Source: Chryseobacterium sp. JV274 (GTDB taxonomy: Bacteria; Bacteroidota; Bacteroidia; Flavobacteriales; Weeksellaceae). From it: a stretch of DNA of 64,000 nt. The notes under the pieces were generated by a model, which worked only from the letters and a program-made list of their open reading frames with translations, searched no databases and was not told the origin of the DNA. This document shows positions 17,159 through 24,998 of this stretch, piece after piece. The translations under genes were made by a program, and so were the position numbers. The stretch spans positions 4,237,001 to 4,301,000 of the forward strand of contig NZ_LR824569.1 in assembly GCF_903969135.1 (NCBI RefSeq), given 5' to 3'. Each line of letters opens with the position of its first letter. Position 1 is the first letter of the stretch.

Positions 17159-17782
17159 ATGAATATGAAGAATGTATTATTGCCGGCATTTTATTTGCCC
17201 CCAATTTCATGGTTTTCAGTGTTGTTAAATCCTGAGAATGAAATTACACTGGAACAGTTTGAGAGCTTTCCCAAGCAGACTTATAGAAACAGAGCGAACA
17301 TCTATGGAGCCAACGGAAAACTGTCTTTAATAATCCCTATCCATCATAACGGAAAAAGAGAATTTAAAGATGTTGAAATTTCTTACCGTGAAGATTGGAG
17401 AGCCCTGCATTGGAAATCAATCAAAACAGCATATCAGAGTTCCCCTTATTTTGAATACTATGAAGATAAGTTCAGAAAAATATTTGAGCTTCAGGAAAAG
17501 TATCTTCTTGATTTTAACCTTAAAGGGATAGAAGTCATCCAACAGATACTTAAAACAGAAAAGGCACACTCTTTGAATGAAGAATATATCAAAAATCCTG
17601 AGAGTATTAATTTCAGAGAAAAGTTTTCGGCAAAACTTCCTTCAGAGTTTCAGATGGAAGAATATTACCAGACGTTTTCTGATAAATTCGGATTTTTGGA
17701 GGATTTGTCGGTTCTTGATCTTCTATGCAATAAAGGTCCGGAATCGCTTATGTATATAAAAAATATAAAACAAGCATATTAG
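17159..17782 (+). CDS. WbqC family protein
   Basis: A 207-residue member of the WbqC family, often found near sugar or polysaccharide genes and of uncertain biochemical role. Recognisable elements are LLPAFYLPPISWF at the N-terminus, FPKQTYRNRANIYGANG, LIIPI and the block WRALHWKSIKTAYQSSPYFEYYED. No signal peptide is seen. A second Met codon at 17165 is an alternative start. The upstream lepB terminator almost touches this start, so expression may rely on read-through or on a promoter hidden in the hairpin. Confidence 0.85.
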   Translation: MNMKNVLLPAFYLPPISWFSVLLNPENEITLEQFESFPKQTYRNRANIYGANGKLSLIIPIHHNGKREFKDVEISYREDWRALHWKSIKTAYQSSPYFEYYEDKFRKIFELQEKYLLDFNLKGIEVIQQILKTEKAHSLNEEYIKNPESINFREKFSAKLPSEFQMEEYYQTFSDKFGFLEDLSVLDLLCNKGPESLMYIKNIKQAY

Positions 17783-17783
17783 C

Positions 17784-17840
17784 ATACCATCGCTATTAAT
17801 GGAATTTTCAGCATACAGCAGGCGATTGGTATATCTTTTT
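17784..17840 (+). terminator. Possible terminator after wbqC
   Basis: ATACCATCGC (17784-17793) pairs with GCGATTGGTAT (17822-17832) with a single-base bulge around a 28-base loop, followed by T5 at 17836-17840. The loop is long, so confidence is moderate. Confidence 0.45.
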
Positions 17841-17859
17841 AAAAAATAAATTTCAACAT

Positions 17860-19542
17860 ATGAAAAAGGTATTATTAGCTGCAGTTTTTTTAGCAGGTTT
17901 TAGTTTTTCTTTCGCACAGGAATCTAAAGCTAAAAGTATTGATCCAAACGAAGACAAAGATCTGATGACATGGTATCATAAGGATTTTACAACTTCAAAA
18001 GTATATGGGGTAAATACGGCAAATGCTTATAAATACTTAGAATCTAAAGGACTGAAGCCTAAAACCGTTGTGGTAGGAGTTTTGGATAGTGGAGTACAGG
18101 TAGACCACCCCGGATTGGTAAATAACCTTTGGTCAAACCCTAATGAAATTCCCGGAAATGGTAAAGATGATGACGGAAACGGATATATTGATGATGTACA
18201 CGGTTGGAACTTCATTGGAGGTAAAAACGGTGATATTGATATCGACAATATGGAAGTGACAAGAGTCGTTGCCAAATACAAACCTGTTTTTGAAGGAAGT
18301 GATTCTACTAAGAATAAAGCAAATCAGGCTCAAATGAAAGAAGAGTTTGAAATGTATATGAAGGCCAAAGATATGTTCAATACAAAAAGTATCGAGGCTC
18401 AACAGGATTTTATGACCTATTCTATGCTGAATGAGCTGATTCCTAATATGGTTAAATTATTAGGAGGTAAGCCTGTAACAGCTGAAACACTTTCAGCAAT
18501 TAAAGCCCCTACAGATCAAAAAGATGCAATCGCACTGGAATTCCTGGGCCAGATTTCTCAAAGTCCTGAATTCAAAGGAAAATCTTCCACTGAATTTGAA
18601 AAAAAGATGAAGGAAGAGATGAAGGAGGCAATAGACCATTTTGCTCCGGCAGCAAAACAATATGATCTTTCCTATGATCCTAGAAAAGAGATTGTAGGTG
18701 ATAACTATGATGATTATTCTGAAAAAGGCTATGGTAACAATCATTACGAAGGACCGGATGCAGAACATGGAACTCACGTAGCAGGAATCATTGCAGGACT
18801 TCCCCAGGGAAAAGAGATTCAGCACGGGGTAGCTTCAAAAGTTGCTAAGATCATGTCTGTAAGAACAGTTCCAAATGGCGATGAAAGAGATAAGGATGTT
18901 GCCAACGCCATCAGATATGCAGTAGATAACGGAGCGAAAGTTTTAAATATGAGCTTCGGGAAACCTGTTTCCCCGGGTAAAAATGTAGTCTGGGATGCTT
19001 TTAAATATGCCGAAGATAAAGGGGTACTTTTGGTAAAAGCTGCAGGTAATGAAAATGAAGATGTAGCAGAACATCTGGCATATCCTACCAACTTTAAAAA
19101 TGTTACTGATGAAAAACCATTTGTAAGCAATGTTCTTGTGGTAGGAGCAAGTACCAATAAAAACAGTGCTTTGAGAGCCGATTTTTCTAACTACAATAAA
19201 AAAATGGTGAATGTTTTCGCTCCGGGAGAGGAAATTTATTCTACCGTTCCTAAAAACGAATACAAATACCTTCAGGGAACTTCTATGGCTTCCCCTGTGG
19301 TAGCTGGAGGAGCTGCTGTTTTATTAGCATATATGCCGGATCTGAAACCTTACCAGATTATTGAAGCGCTTGTGAAAAGCAGCAATCCAAGTACTGCAAA
19401 CGGATTCACAGATCAATCGCAGGCAGGTGGTGTTATCGACCTGAAAAAAGCTGCGGAATATGCCTATACCAATTTCTACAAAGGAAAGCCGTCAAGTACT
19501 GCTAAGCCTTCGAAATCCGTAAAAATGGCTGTTAAAAAATAA
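17860..19542 (+). CDS. Secreted S8 family serine peptidase (subtilisin-like)
   Basis: A 560-residue exported protease with a signal peptide (MKKVLLAAVFLAGFSFSFA). The catalytic triad is Asp76 in GVLDSGVQVDHPG, His303 in EHGTHVAGIIAG and Ser475 in QGTSMASPVVAGG. About 225 residues separate Asp and His, against roughly 30 in subtilisin. The extra stretch is a helical, charged insertion (about 125-290) that may act as an internal regulator or substrate lid. There is no type IX sorting domain at the C-terminus, so it probably stays in the periplasm. It is monocistronic with a good terminator. Confidence 0.93.
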   Translation: MKKVLLAAVFLAGFSFSFAQESKAKSIDPNEDKDLMTWYHKDFTTSKVYGVNTANAYKYLESKGLKPKTVVVGVLDSGVQVDHPGLVNNLWSNPNEIPGNGKDDDGNGYIDDVHGWNFIGGKNGDIDIDNMEVTRVVAKYKPVFEGSDSTKNKANQAQMKEEFEMYMKAKDMFNTKSIEAQQDFMTYSMLNELIPNMVKLLGGKPVTAETLSAIKAPTDQKDAIALEFLGQISQSPEFKGKSSTEFEKKMKEEMKEAIDHFAPAAKQYDLSYDPRKEIVGDNYDDYSEKGYGNNHYEGPDAEHGTHVAGIIAGLPQGKEIQHGVASKVAKIMSVRTVPNGDERDKDVANAIRYAVDNGAKVLNMSFGKPVSPGKNVVWDAFKYAEDKGVLLVKAAGNENEDVAEHLAYPTNFKNVTDEKPFVSNVLVVGASTNKNSALRADFSNYNKKMVNVFAPGEEIYSTVPKNEYKYLQGTSMASPVVAGGAAVLLAYMPDLKPYQIIEALVKSSNPSTANGFTDQSQAGGVIDLKKAAEYAYTNFYKGKPSSTAKPSKSVKMAVKK

Positions 19543-19574
19543 TTTATCTCCCTGTGTTTAAGGAGAAACCATAG

Positions 19575-19606
19575 AAAGTCCGGATTTTTTTCGGACTTTT
19601 TATTTT
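19575..19606 (+). terminator. Terminator of the S8 peptidase gene
   Basis: AAAGTCCG (19575-19582) and CGGACTTTT (19592-19599... arm of 8 bp) form the stem with a T-rich loop and T-tract, 33 bases after the stop codon. Confidence 0.75.
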
Positions 19607-19667
19607 TTATTTTAAATTTTGGCACGGTTTTTTGTAACTTTATAATAACAAAATAATAAACAACAAA

Positions 19668-20159
19668 ATGAAAAAGTTACTACTTGCAGGGATGTTGGGA
19701 ACATCACTTTTTGCAGTGTCGTGTTCCTCTGTTAACAAAGCAGCTACATCTCAAAATCAAAGAGCAGACTTCCTTAAATTAAAAGGAGATTGGCAGATCG
19801 TGAGCGTAGATTATGAAAAAGGCTATAAAATCAAACCTTTTGATGAAGGTGCAGATGCGCAGTGTTTCGTAGGAAGCCACTGGAGACTGATTCCTAACAA
19901 CTGGACAGGAGCGTATACTTTGAACGGAGGTGGAGATTGCCCGGCAATTACACAACCTATCAAGTTTGAAGTAAAAGACGGTAACACGTTTATGTTTAAA
20001 AAAATTGCTCAAGGTACTAAAGCAAAACAAAATACAGCCGGTTATACAATGACGTTAATCAGCCAGACTACAGATCAGTTTTCTCTTCAGCAAGATGTTC
20101 CTTTTGAAGGAGGCAATGTAAAAGTAGTTTACAACTTCCAGAGAGCAGGAATGAAATAA
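19668..20159 (+). CDS. Lipocalin-like lipoprotein
   Basis: A 163-residue lipoprotein with a signal peptide and lipobox (LFAVSC). The mature part starts with a low-complexity linker, then LKGDWQIVSVDYEKG, the G-x-W opening typical of lipocalin-type barrels. Later segments include SHWRLIPNNWTGAYTLNG and strands ending KVVYNFQRAG. It is probably anchored in the outer membrane facing the periplasm, binding a small lipophilic molecule by family analogy. It precedes the OmpA-type gene by 25 bases, so the two are likely co-transcribed. Confidence 0.8.
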   Translation: MKKLLLAGMLGTSLFAVSCSSVNKAATSQNQRADFLKLKGDWQIVSVDYEKGYKIKPFDEGADAQCFVGSHWRLIPNNWTGAYTLNGGGDCPAITQPIKFEVKDGNTFMFKKIAQGTKAKQNTAGYTMTLISQTTDQFSLQQDVPFEGGNVKVVYNFQRAGMK

Positions 20160-20184
20160 TTTATCAACATAAAAGATCAAAAAA

Positions 20185-20874
20185 ATGAATTTTAATAAAA
20201 CATACGTAGGAGCCCTTTTCTTGTCATCAGCATTATTATTGACAAGCTGTGAGGCGGTTCAGAATTCAAATCACCAACAAAGAGGTACAGCAGTAGGTGT
20301 TGCTTCAGGAGCAGTACTTGGAGGTATCTTGGGTAACAATGTAGGAAAAGGAGGAAATGGAGCTATTGGTGCTGTATTAGGTGGTATTATCGGTGGTGTA
20401 GCTGGTAATGTTATCGGTAACAAAATGGACAAGCAGGCTAAAGATATTAAAGAAACTTTACCAGGAGCTCAGGTAGAAAGAGTAGGAGATGGTATTAAAG
20501 TAACAATGAACGAAAGTATCGTTAATTTTGCATTCGACTCTTCAAACCTTACTTCTGTTGCACAGACTAACCTGGATAAACTGGCTCAGGTATTAGTGAA
20601 TAACCCTGATACCAATATCAATATCTACGGACATACAGACAGCGTAGGTAAAGATGCTTACAACGTGGCGCTTTCTCAAAGAAGAGCAGATGCCGTGAAA
20701 TCTTATTTAGTAGGAAAAGGAATTGTATCAAGCAGAATGTTCACAAAAGGGGAAGGTAAAAATATGCCGGTAGCCAGCAATGATACTGATGAAGGAAGAG
20801 CTAAAAACAGAAGAGTTGAATTTGCGATCACTGCAAATGAAAAAATGATTAATGATGCCAAGCAAGGGCAGTAA
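20185..20874 (+). CDS. OmpA-family lipoprotein with glycine-zipper segment
   Basis: A 229-residue lipoprotein (LLLTSC lipobox). A glycine-rich hydrophobic zipper (about residues 38-83, AVLGGILGNNVGKGG and repeats) precedes the OmpA C-terminal domain. That domain (about 105-220) has NFAFDSSNLT, INIYGHTDSVGKDAYN and the peptidoglycan-binding LSQRRADAVKSYL and NRRVEF signatures. It would anchor the outer membrane to diaminopimelate of peptidoglycan. The upstream lipocalin gene probably shares its transcript, and a compact terminator follows. Confidence 0.92.
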   Translation: MNFNKTYVGALFLSSALLLTSCEAVQNSNHQQRGTAVGVASGAVLGGILGNNVGKGGNGAIGAVLGGIIGGVAGNVIGNKMDKQAKDIKETLPGAQVERVGDGIKVTMNESIVNFAFDSSNLTSVAQTNLDKLAQVLVNNPDTNINIYGHTDSVGKDAYNVALSQRRADAVKSYLVGKGIVSSRMFTKGEGKNMPVASNDTDEGRAKNRRVEFAITANEKMINDAKQGQ

Positions 20875-20905
20875 TTAATTTTACATATAAATATTTTCGT
20901 AAAAG

Positions 20906-20926
20906 ACCGCCCCGGCGGTTTTTTTT
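20906..20926 (+). terminator. Terminator of the lipocalin-OmpA pair
   Basis: ACCGC (20906-20910), loop CCCG, GCGGT (20915-20919), then T8. It is a compact GC-rich stem 32 bases after the OmpA-family stop codon. Confidence 0.78.
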
Positions 20927-20956
20927 GTATTTTTATGCTAGAAATTTTGAATTGAT

Positions 20957-20964
20957 TACTTTTG
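20957..20964 (+). promoter_or_regulatory. -7 promoter element of the arabinose-lipid operon
   Basis: TACTTTTG fits TAnnTTTG, 17 bases before the ATG of the first gene and just after the preceding terminator. A matching TTTG at the right spacing is not evident. Confidence 0.45.
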
Positions 20965-20981
20965 CACTTGAAACAACATAA

Positions 20982-21869
20982 ATGAAGAAATATTTAAAGC
21001 TGCTCCGCGTAGAGCAATGGGTGAAAAACCTTTTTGTATTTGTCCCGCTCTTCTTTTCAGGTAACATTACCAACATAGATCTGCTTACTAAAAGCATTTT
21101 CGCATTTGTAATATTTTCGCTTGCGGCTAGTGTTGTATATATTCTGAATGATTATAATGATATTGAAGCAGACAGAAAACATCCTGAAAAAAGGAGAAGA
21201 CCTCTGGCGAGTGGTGCTATTTCAAAAGCAACAGCTATAGGAATTCTTATCGGTCTGATTATTACAGATATTGTTCTTGTATTTTTTACACGATTCTATT
21301 TCCATGAGTTGCTATGGAAGTTTGCGATTATAATAGGATTCTATGTAGTGATGAATCTGGCATATACATTTAGACTTAAGCATGTTCCGATCATCGATAT
21401 TTTTATTATTGCCATAGGATTTGTACTTCGTGTATTGGCTGGAGGTTATATTACTGGAATCAGTATTTCACAATGGGCTATTCTTTTAACGTTTGTATTG
21501 GCACTCGTGCTTGCTATTGGAAAAAGAAGAGGAGAATTGATCAATGCACAGGTTTCAGGAAAAACAAGACGGGCATTAGACGGGTATAATGTTCAGTTTG
21601 CAGATATTGCATTATCTATTTCTATTACGCTGGCTATTGTATGTTACCTGATGTTTACCCTGTCACCGGAAGTTCAGGAAAGATTCCATGAAAGGGTTTT
21701 TTATACGGTAATCTTCGTGGTTTTTGCCTTATTAAGATATCTTCAGCAGACATTGGTCTACAACAGAACGGAATCTCCTACAAAAATTGTGTACCGGGAC
21801 CGCTATATACAGGTTACCCTATTACTTTGGGTTGCTGCATTTTTAATTCAAATTTATTTTAAGAAATGA
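20982..21869 (+). CDS. UbiA-type decaprenyl-phosphate phosphoribosyltransferase
   Basis: An integral membrane transferase predicted to move 5-phosphoribose from PRPP onto polyprenyl phosphate, the first step toward lipid-linked arabinose. The 295-residue protein has about eight or nine membrane helices. The Asp-rich motif NDYNDIEADRKHPEKRRRP places Asn56, Asp57, Asp60 and Asp64 in the NDxxDxxxD pattern of mycobacterial DPPR synthase (Rv3806c), rather than the pattern of ubiquinone enzymes. A second polar loop contains GKRRGELINAQ. The stop overlaps the next ATG (ATGA). The context of a DprE1/DprE2-like pair strongly supports this assignment over other UbiA roles. Confidence 0.88.
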   Translation: MKKYLKLLRVEQWVKNLFVFVPLFFSGNITNIDLLTKSIFAFVIFSLAASVVYILNDYNDIEADRKHPEKRRRPLASGAISKATAIGILIGLIITDIVLVFFTRFYFHELLWKFAIIIGFYVVMNLAYTFRLKHVPIIDIFIIAIGFVLRVLAGGYITGISISQWAILLTFVLALVLAIGKRRGELINAQVSGKTRRALDGYNVQFADIALSISITLAIVCYLMFTLSPEVQERFHERVFYTVIFVVFALLRYLQQTLVYNRTESPTKIVYRDRYIQVTLLLWVAAFLIQIYFKK

Positions 21870-23185
21870 AGCCGAATTTCACACAGAAAGTTACAAACTG
21901 GGGTAATTACCCGGTAGTGGAGAAAGAAATGAGATCAGAGGACAGTTTCAAAAAAATAAAAGAATTTGTACTCAATCACAACGAGATTATTGCCAGAGGA
22001 AACGGAAGATGCTATGGAGATGCTTCGTTGGGAGAATCTATATTTTCAACAAAAAAATTAAATAAGTTTATCAATTTTGACCGTTTAAACGGGGTGATAG
22101 AATGCGAATCCGGAGTACTGCTTTCAGATGTTCTGGAAATTGCTGTTCCGCAGGGATATTTTCTATACGTTACTCCCGGGACAAAGTTTATATCAGTGGG
22201 AGGAGCTATTGCTTCCGATGTTCATGGGAAAAACCACCATGCAGAAGGATGTTTTTCAGAATACGTGATTGAATTTAAGCTCATGACTGAGAGCGGACAA
22301 ATTATTACCTGTTCCAGAGAAGAAAATTCAGAGAAATTCTGGGCTACTATTGGTGGAATGGGACTTACAGGGATTATTCTTACAGCAAAATTTAAGCTTA
22401 AAAATATAGAATCCGCATACATTCGCCAGGAAAGTATCAAAGCAGAAAACCTGGATGAAATCTTTAAACTGTTTGATGAAAGTGAAAACTGGACTTATAC
22501 CGTTGCATGGATCGATTGTCTTCAGAAAGGAAAAAATATTGGAAGAAGTATCCTGATGAGAGGTGAGCATGCCTTCCAACATGAGCTTCCCCAGAGTCTT
22601 TCGAAAACTCCTTTAAGATTAAAGAAAAAATTACAACCTACAGTTCCTTTTTATTTTCCGGGATTTGTACTGAATGCACTTACGGTAAAAATATTCAACT
22701 GGCTATATTATAAAAAACAGTCTAAGAAGGAAGTCAAGAACTTTATTGATTACGAAACATTTTTCTATCCTTTGGATGCTATTAATGATTGGAACAAAAT
22801 CTATGGGAAATCCGGTTTTATACAATATCAGATGGTGATTCCTAAAGAAGCGGGAAAAGAAGGAATGAAAAAAATCCTTGAAACGATTGCCAGTAGTGGG
22901 AATGGATCATTCTTAGCAGTTTTAAAACTTTTTGGAAAACATAATCCGGAGGCTTATAACTCATTTCCGGTGGAAGGGTATACACTGGCCTTGGATTTTA
23001 AAGTGAATTCAAAACTGAAAAAACTGGTAGACCAGCTTGATGCAATTGTTCAGGAGTTCGGAGGAAGAATTTACCTTACCAAAGACAGTATGAGCAGATC
23101 ATCACTTACCAATTATCTGAAAAATATTCAAAATCCTAAATTTGTGTCTTTACAGCACAAAAGAATCATAAACAACAACTCATAA
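21866..23185 (+). CDS. FAD-linked oxidoreductase, DprE1-like
   Basis: Predicted to oxidise C2 of polyprenyl-phosphoryl-ribose to the 2-keto intermediate. The 439-residue protein has an N-terminal FAD-binding domain of the PCMH/vanillyl-alcohol-oxidase type: IARGNGRCYGDAS, then VTPGTKFISVGGAIASDVHG with the NHH that follows, and GGMGLTGIIL. The C-terminal part ends with GGRIYLTKDSMSRSS, whose lysine aligns with the catalytic Lys of mycobacterial DprE1 as I recall it. It overlaps the transferase gene by four bases and the SDR gene by one, so expression is coupled. Confidence 0.88.
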   Translation: MKPNFTQKVTNWGNYPVVEKEMRSEDSFKKIKEFVLNHNEIIARGNGRCYGDASLGESIFSTKKLNKFINFDRLNGVIECESGVLLSDVLEIAVPQGYFLYVTPGTKFISVGGAIASDVHGKNHHAEGCFSEYVIEFKLMTESGQIITCSREENSEKFWATIGGMGLTGIILTAKFKLKNIESAYIRQESIKAENLDEIFKLFDESENWTYTVAWIDCLQKGKNIGRSILMRGEHAFQHELPQSLSKTPLRLKKKLQPTVPFYFPGFVLNALTVKIFNWLYYKKQSKKEVKNFIDYETFFYPLDAINDWNKIYGKSGFIQYQMVIPKEAGKEGMKKILETIASSGNGSFLAVLKLFGKHNPEAYNSFPVEGYTLALDFKVNSKLKKLVDQLDAIVQEFGGRIYLTKDSMSRSSLTNYLKNIQNPKFVSLQHKRIINNNS

Positions 23186-23910
23186 TGATAGTTCTGGGAA
23201 GCACATCTGAAGTGGCACAGGCTTTTGTGGAAAAAGCACTTCAGGAAGGAGAAAAGTTTGAAAAAATCTATCTTTTTACCTCAAATAAAGAAACTACAGA
23301 ACGGTTTGCAAGACATATTGATGTGAAATTTCTGCAGCAGGCAGAAGTTATTGAACTGGATCTGACGAAAGAAATTGATTACAACAGATTTGATAATATC
23401 AATTCAAATGTATTATTTTGTGCCGTAGGGTATTTAGGAGAAGGAACAGAAGAAGGACTGTATGATAACAGGAATACGGAACGCATTATAGATATTAATT
23501 ATTCAAAACTGGTTCCCGTAATGAACTATTTTGCTCATAAATTTGAAAACAGAAGATCCGGAACGATCATTGGGCTTTCATCAGTAGCAGGAGACAGGGG
23601 AAGACAGAGTAATTTTATCTATGGAAGTGCAAAAGCTGCGTTTACAGCCTATCTGAGTGGTTTGAGAAACTATCTCTTTGATAAAAAAGTACACGTTCTT
23701 ACGATAAAACCTGGGTTTATGGCAACCAAAATGACTGAAGGTCTGCCTTTAAATCCAAAACTGACCGCAACGCCGAAACAAGCGGCTGCCTGTATTTATA
23801 AAGCCTTTAAAAAGGAGAAAAACGTGGCATATGTTTTGCCGGTTTGGAGTATTATTATGATGATTATCAGGAATATCCCTGAATTTATATTCAAAAAATT
23901 AAAGCTTTAA
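23185..23910 (+). CDS. Short-chain dehydrogenase, DprE2-like
   Basis: Predicted to reduce the 2-keto intermediate with NAD(P)H, giving polyprenyl-phosphoryl-arabinose. The 241-residue SDR begins MIVLGSTSEVAQAF (cofactor-binding turn). It has CAVGYLG in place of the NNAG motif, GLSSVAGDRGRQSNFIYGSAK with the YxxxK catalytic pair, and IKPGFMATKM. A hydrophobic C-terminal segment (LPVWSIIMMIIRNIPEFIF) could tie it to the membrane. It overlaps the DprE1-like gene by one base; the HAD gene follows after six bases. Confidence 0.87.
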   Translation: MIVLGSTSEVAQAFVEKALQEGEKFEKIYLFTSNKETTERFARHIDVKFLQQAEVIELDLTKEIDYNRFDNINSNVLFCAVGYLGEGTEEGLYDNRNTERIIDINYSKLVPVMNYFAHKFENRRSGTIIGLSSVAGDRGRQSNFIYGSAKAAFTAYLSGLRNYLFDKKVHVLTIKPGFMATKMTEGLPLNPKLTATPKQAAACIYKAFKKEKNVAYVLPVWSIIMMIIRNIPEFIFKKLKL

Positions 23911-23916
23911 AGAGAA

Positions 23917-24504
23917 ATGAAAAAATTGTATTGTTTTGATTTTGACGGAACTTTGACCTACAAGGATACTATGTTTATGTATCTTAAATTCTACGATTCT
24001 ACAAAATACCGGATACAATTTTTAAGACATGTACCGCTTTTCATTCTATTGAAGTTAAAGCTTGCCGAAACAGAAAAAGTGAAAAAAAGTTTTATCGGGT
24101 CTATTTTAAAAGGACAGTCTCAAGAAAAGATCGAAATGAAATCTAAACAATTTTTTGAACTTCACTATCCTAAAATTGTAAGGGAAAATGCATTAGACTT
24201 TATAAAAAATATCGATAGGAATAATACACAAAGTTTATTGGTGACCGCATCCTTAGATATTTGGGTAAAGCCTTTCGCTGAGGAACTTAAAATGGAGCTT
24301 GTTTCTACGCGGGCAGAGTTTAAGAACGGAATTTTCACAGGAAACTTTGTAGGGAAAAACTGTAATGGGAAAGAAAAACTGGTAAGAATTAAAGAAGAAA
24401 TAAACAATTCTAAATACGATAAAATTATTGCATTTGGGGATACTTCAGGGGATCGGGCAATGTTGAAATGGGCAAATGAAGGACATTATCAATTTTTTCA
24501 CTAA
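23917..24504 (+). CDS. HAD-IB family phosphatase of the arabinose-lipid operon
   Basis: A 195-residue HAD phosphatase with CFDFDGTLTYKD (nucleophile Asp8, acid Asp10), a middle hydrophobic cap region, TASLDIWVKPFA (motif II) and IIAFGDTSGDRAML (motif IV). In this operon it is a good candidate to remove the 5-phosphate from polyprenyl-phosphoryl-5-phosphoribose before epimerisation. In mycobacteria that role is given to a different, PAP2-type protein, so this step is an inference from context. A SerB-like role is the main alternative. Confidence 0.82.
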   Translation: MKKLYCFDFDGTLTYKDTMFMYLKFYDSTKYRIQFLRHVPLFILLKLKLAETEKVKKSFIGSILKGQSQEKIEMKSKQFFELHYPKIVRENALDFIKNIDRNNTQSLLVTASLDIWVKPFAEELKMELVSTRAEFKNGIFTGNFVGKNCNGKEKLVRIKEEINNSKYDKIIAFGDTSGDRAMLKWANEGHYQFFH

Positions 24505-24528
24505 TTTTGGGAGATAAAATTGTAAAAA

Positions 24529-24996
24529 ATGAAAAGCCTGATAATTGCATGTACAGTAATATTGATGAGCTGTGCAAGCACTTCATCTCAGAAGTCTTCT
24601 GCTATGCAGGGAAATACTGAACTCCTTGTTTCTGAATCTCAGGGAGGAACTGATAAACCAGGCTTTAAGATAATTGAAGACGAAAAAGAGTTTCGTAACA
24701 TTATCAGTGGAAGTTTTGGTACCGCAGATCTGGGAAAAGATTCTTATGTCAGCTATCCGAAATTTCCGAAAAATAAAAAAGTTGTTATATACAATTTGGG
24801 AACCTTCAGATCAGGAAGTCACAAAATTGAAGAAATCAAAAGTATCTCTGTAAAAAATCAGATTCTCTATGTAGAAGTTCCGGCAGGAGAACCCTCCGGT
24901 GGAATGGAAATTCAGGTGATCTCCAGTCCATGGTTTATTTTTACTGTTCCCACAGATTACAAGTTTACCTCCGTAGAATTAAAATATTCAAAATAA
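24529..24996 (+). CDS. PrcB-like lipoprotein
   Basis: A 155-residue lipoprotein (lipobox LMSC). After a Ser-rich linker the body reads IIEDEKEFRNIISG, then strands VVIYNLGTFRSGSHKIEEI and a final block GGMEIQVISSPWFIFTVP. This arrangement resembles the PrcB C-terminal domain family, first named from a Treponema protease complex. The similarity is from memory and not tested. It follows the arabinose operon by 24 bases (a TAATTTTG promoter-like word overlaps the previous stop codon) and ends two bases before the cysteine desulfurase gene. Confidence 0.65.
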   Translation: MKSLIIACTVILMSCASTSSQKSSAMQGNTELLVSESQGGTDKPGFKIIEDEKEFRNIISGSFGTADLGKDSYVSYPKFPKNKKVVIYNLGTFRSGSHKIEEIKSISVKNQILYVEVPAGEPSGGMEIQVISSPWFIFTVPTDYKFTSVELKYSK

Positions 24997-24998
24997 TA

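Noticed and set aside
24930..24998. 23-codon upstream extension of the cysteine desulfurase
   Set aside because: It lies within the PrcB-like gene in another frame and is not homologous to the NifS N-terminus.
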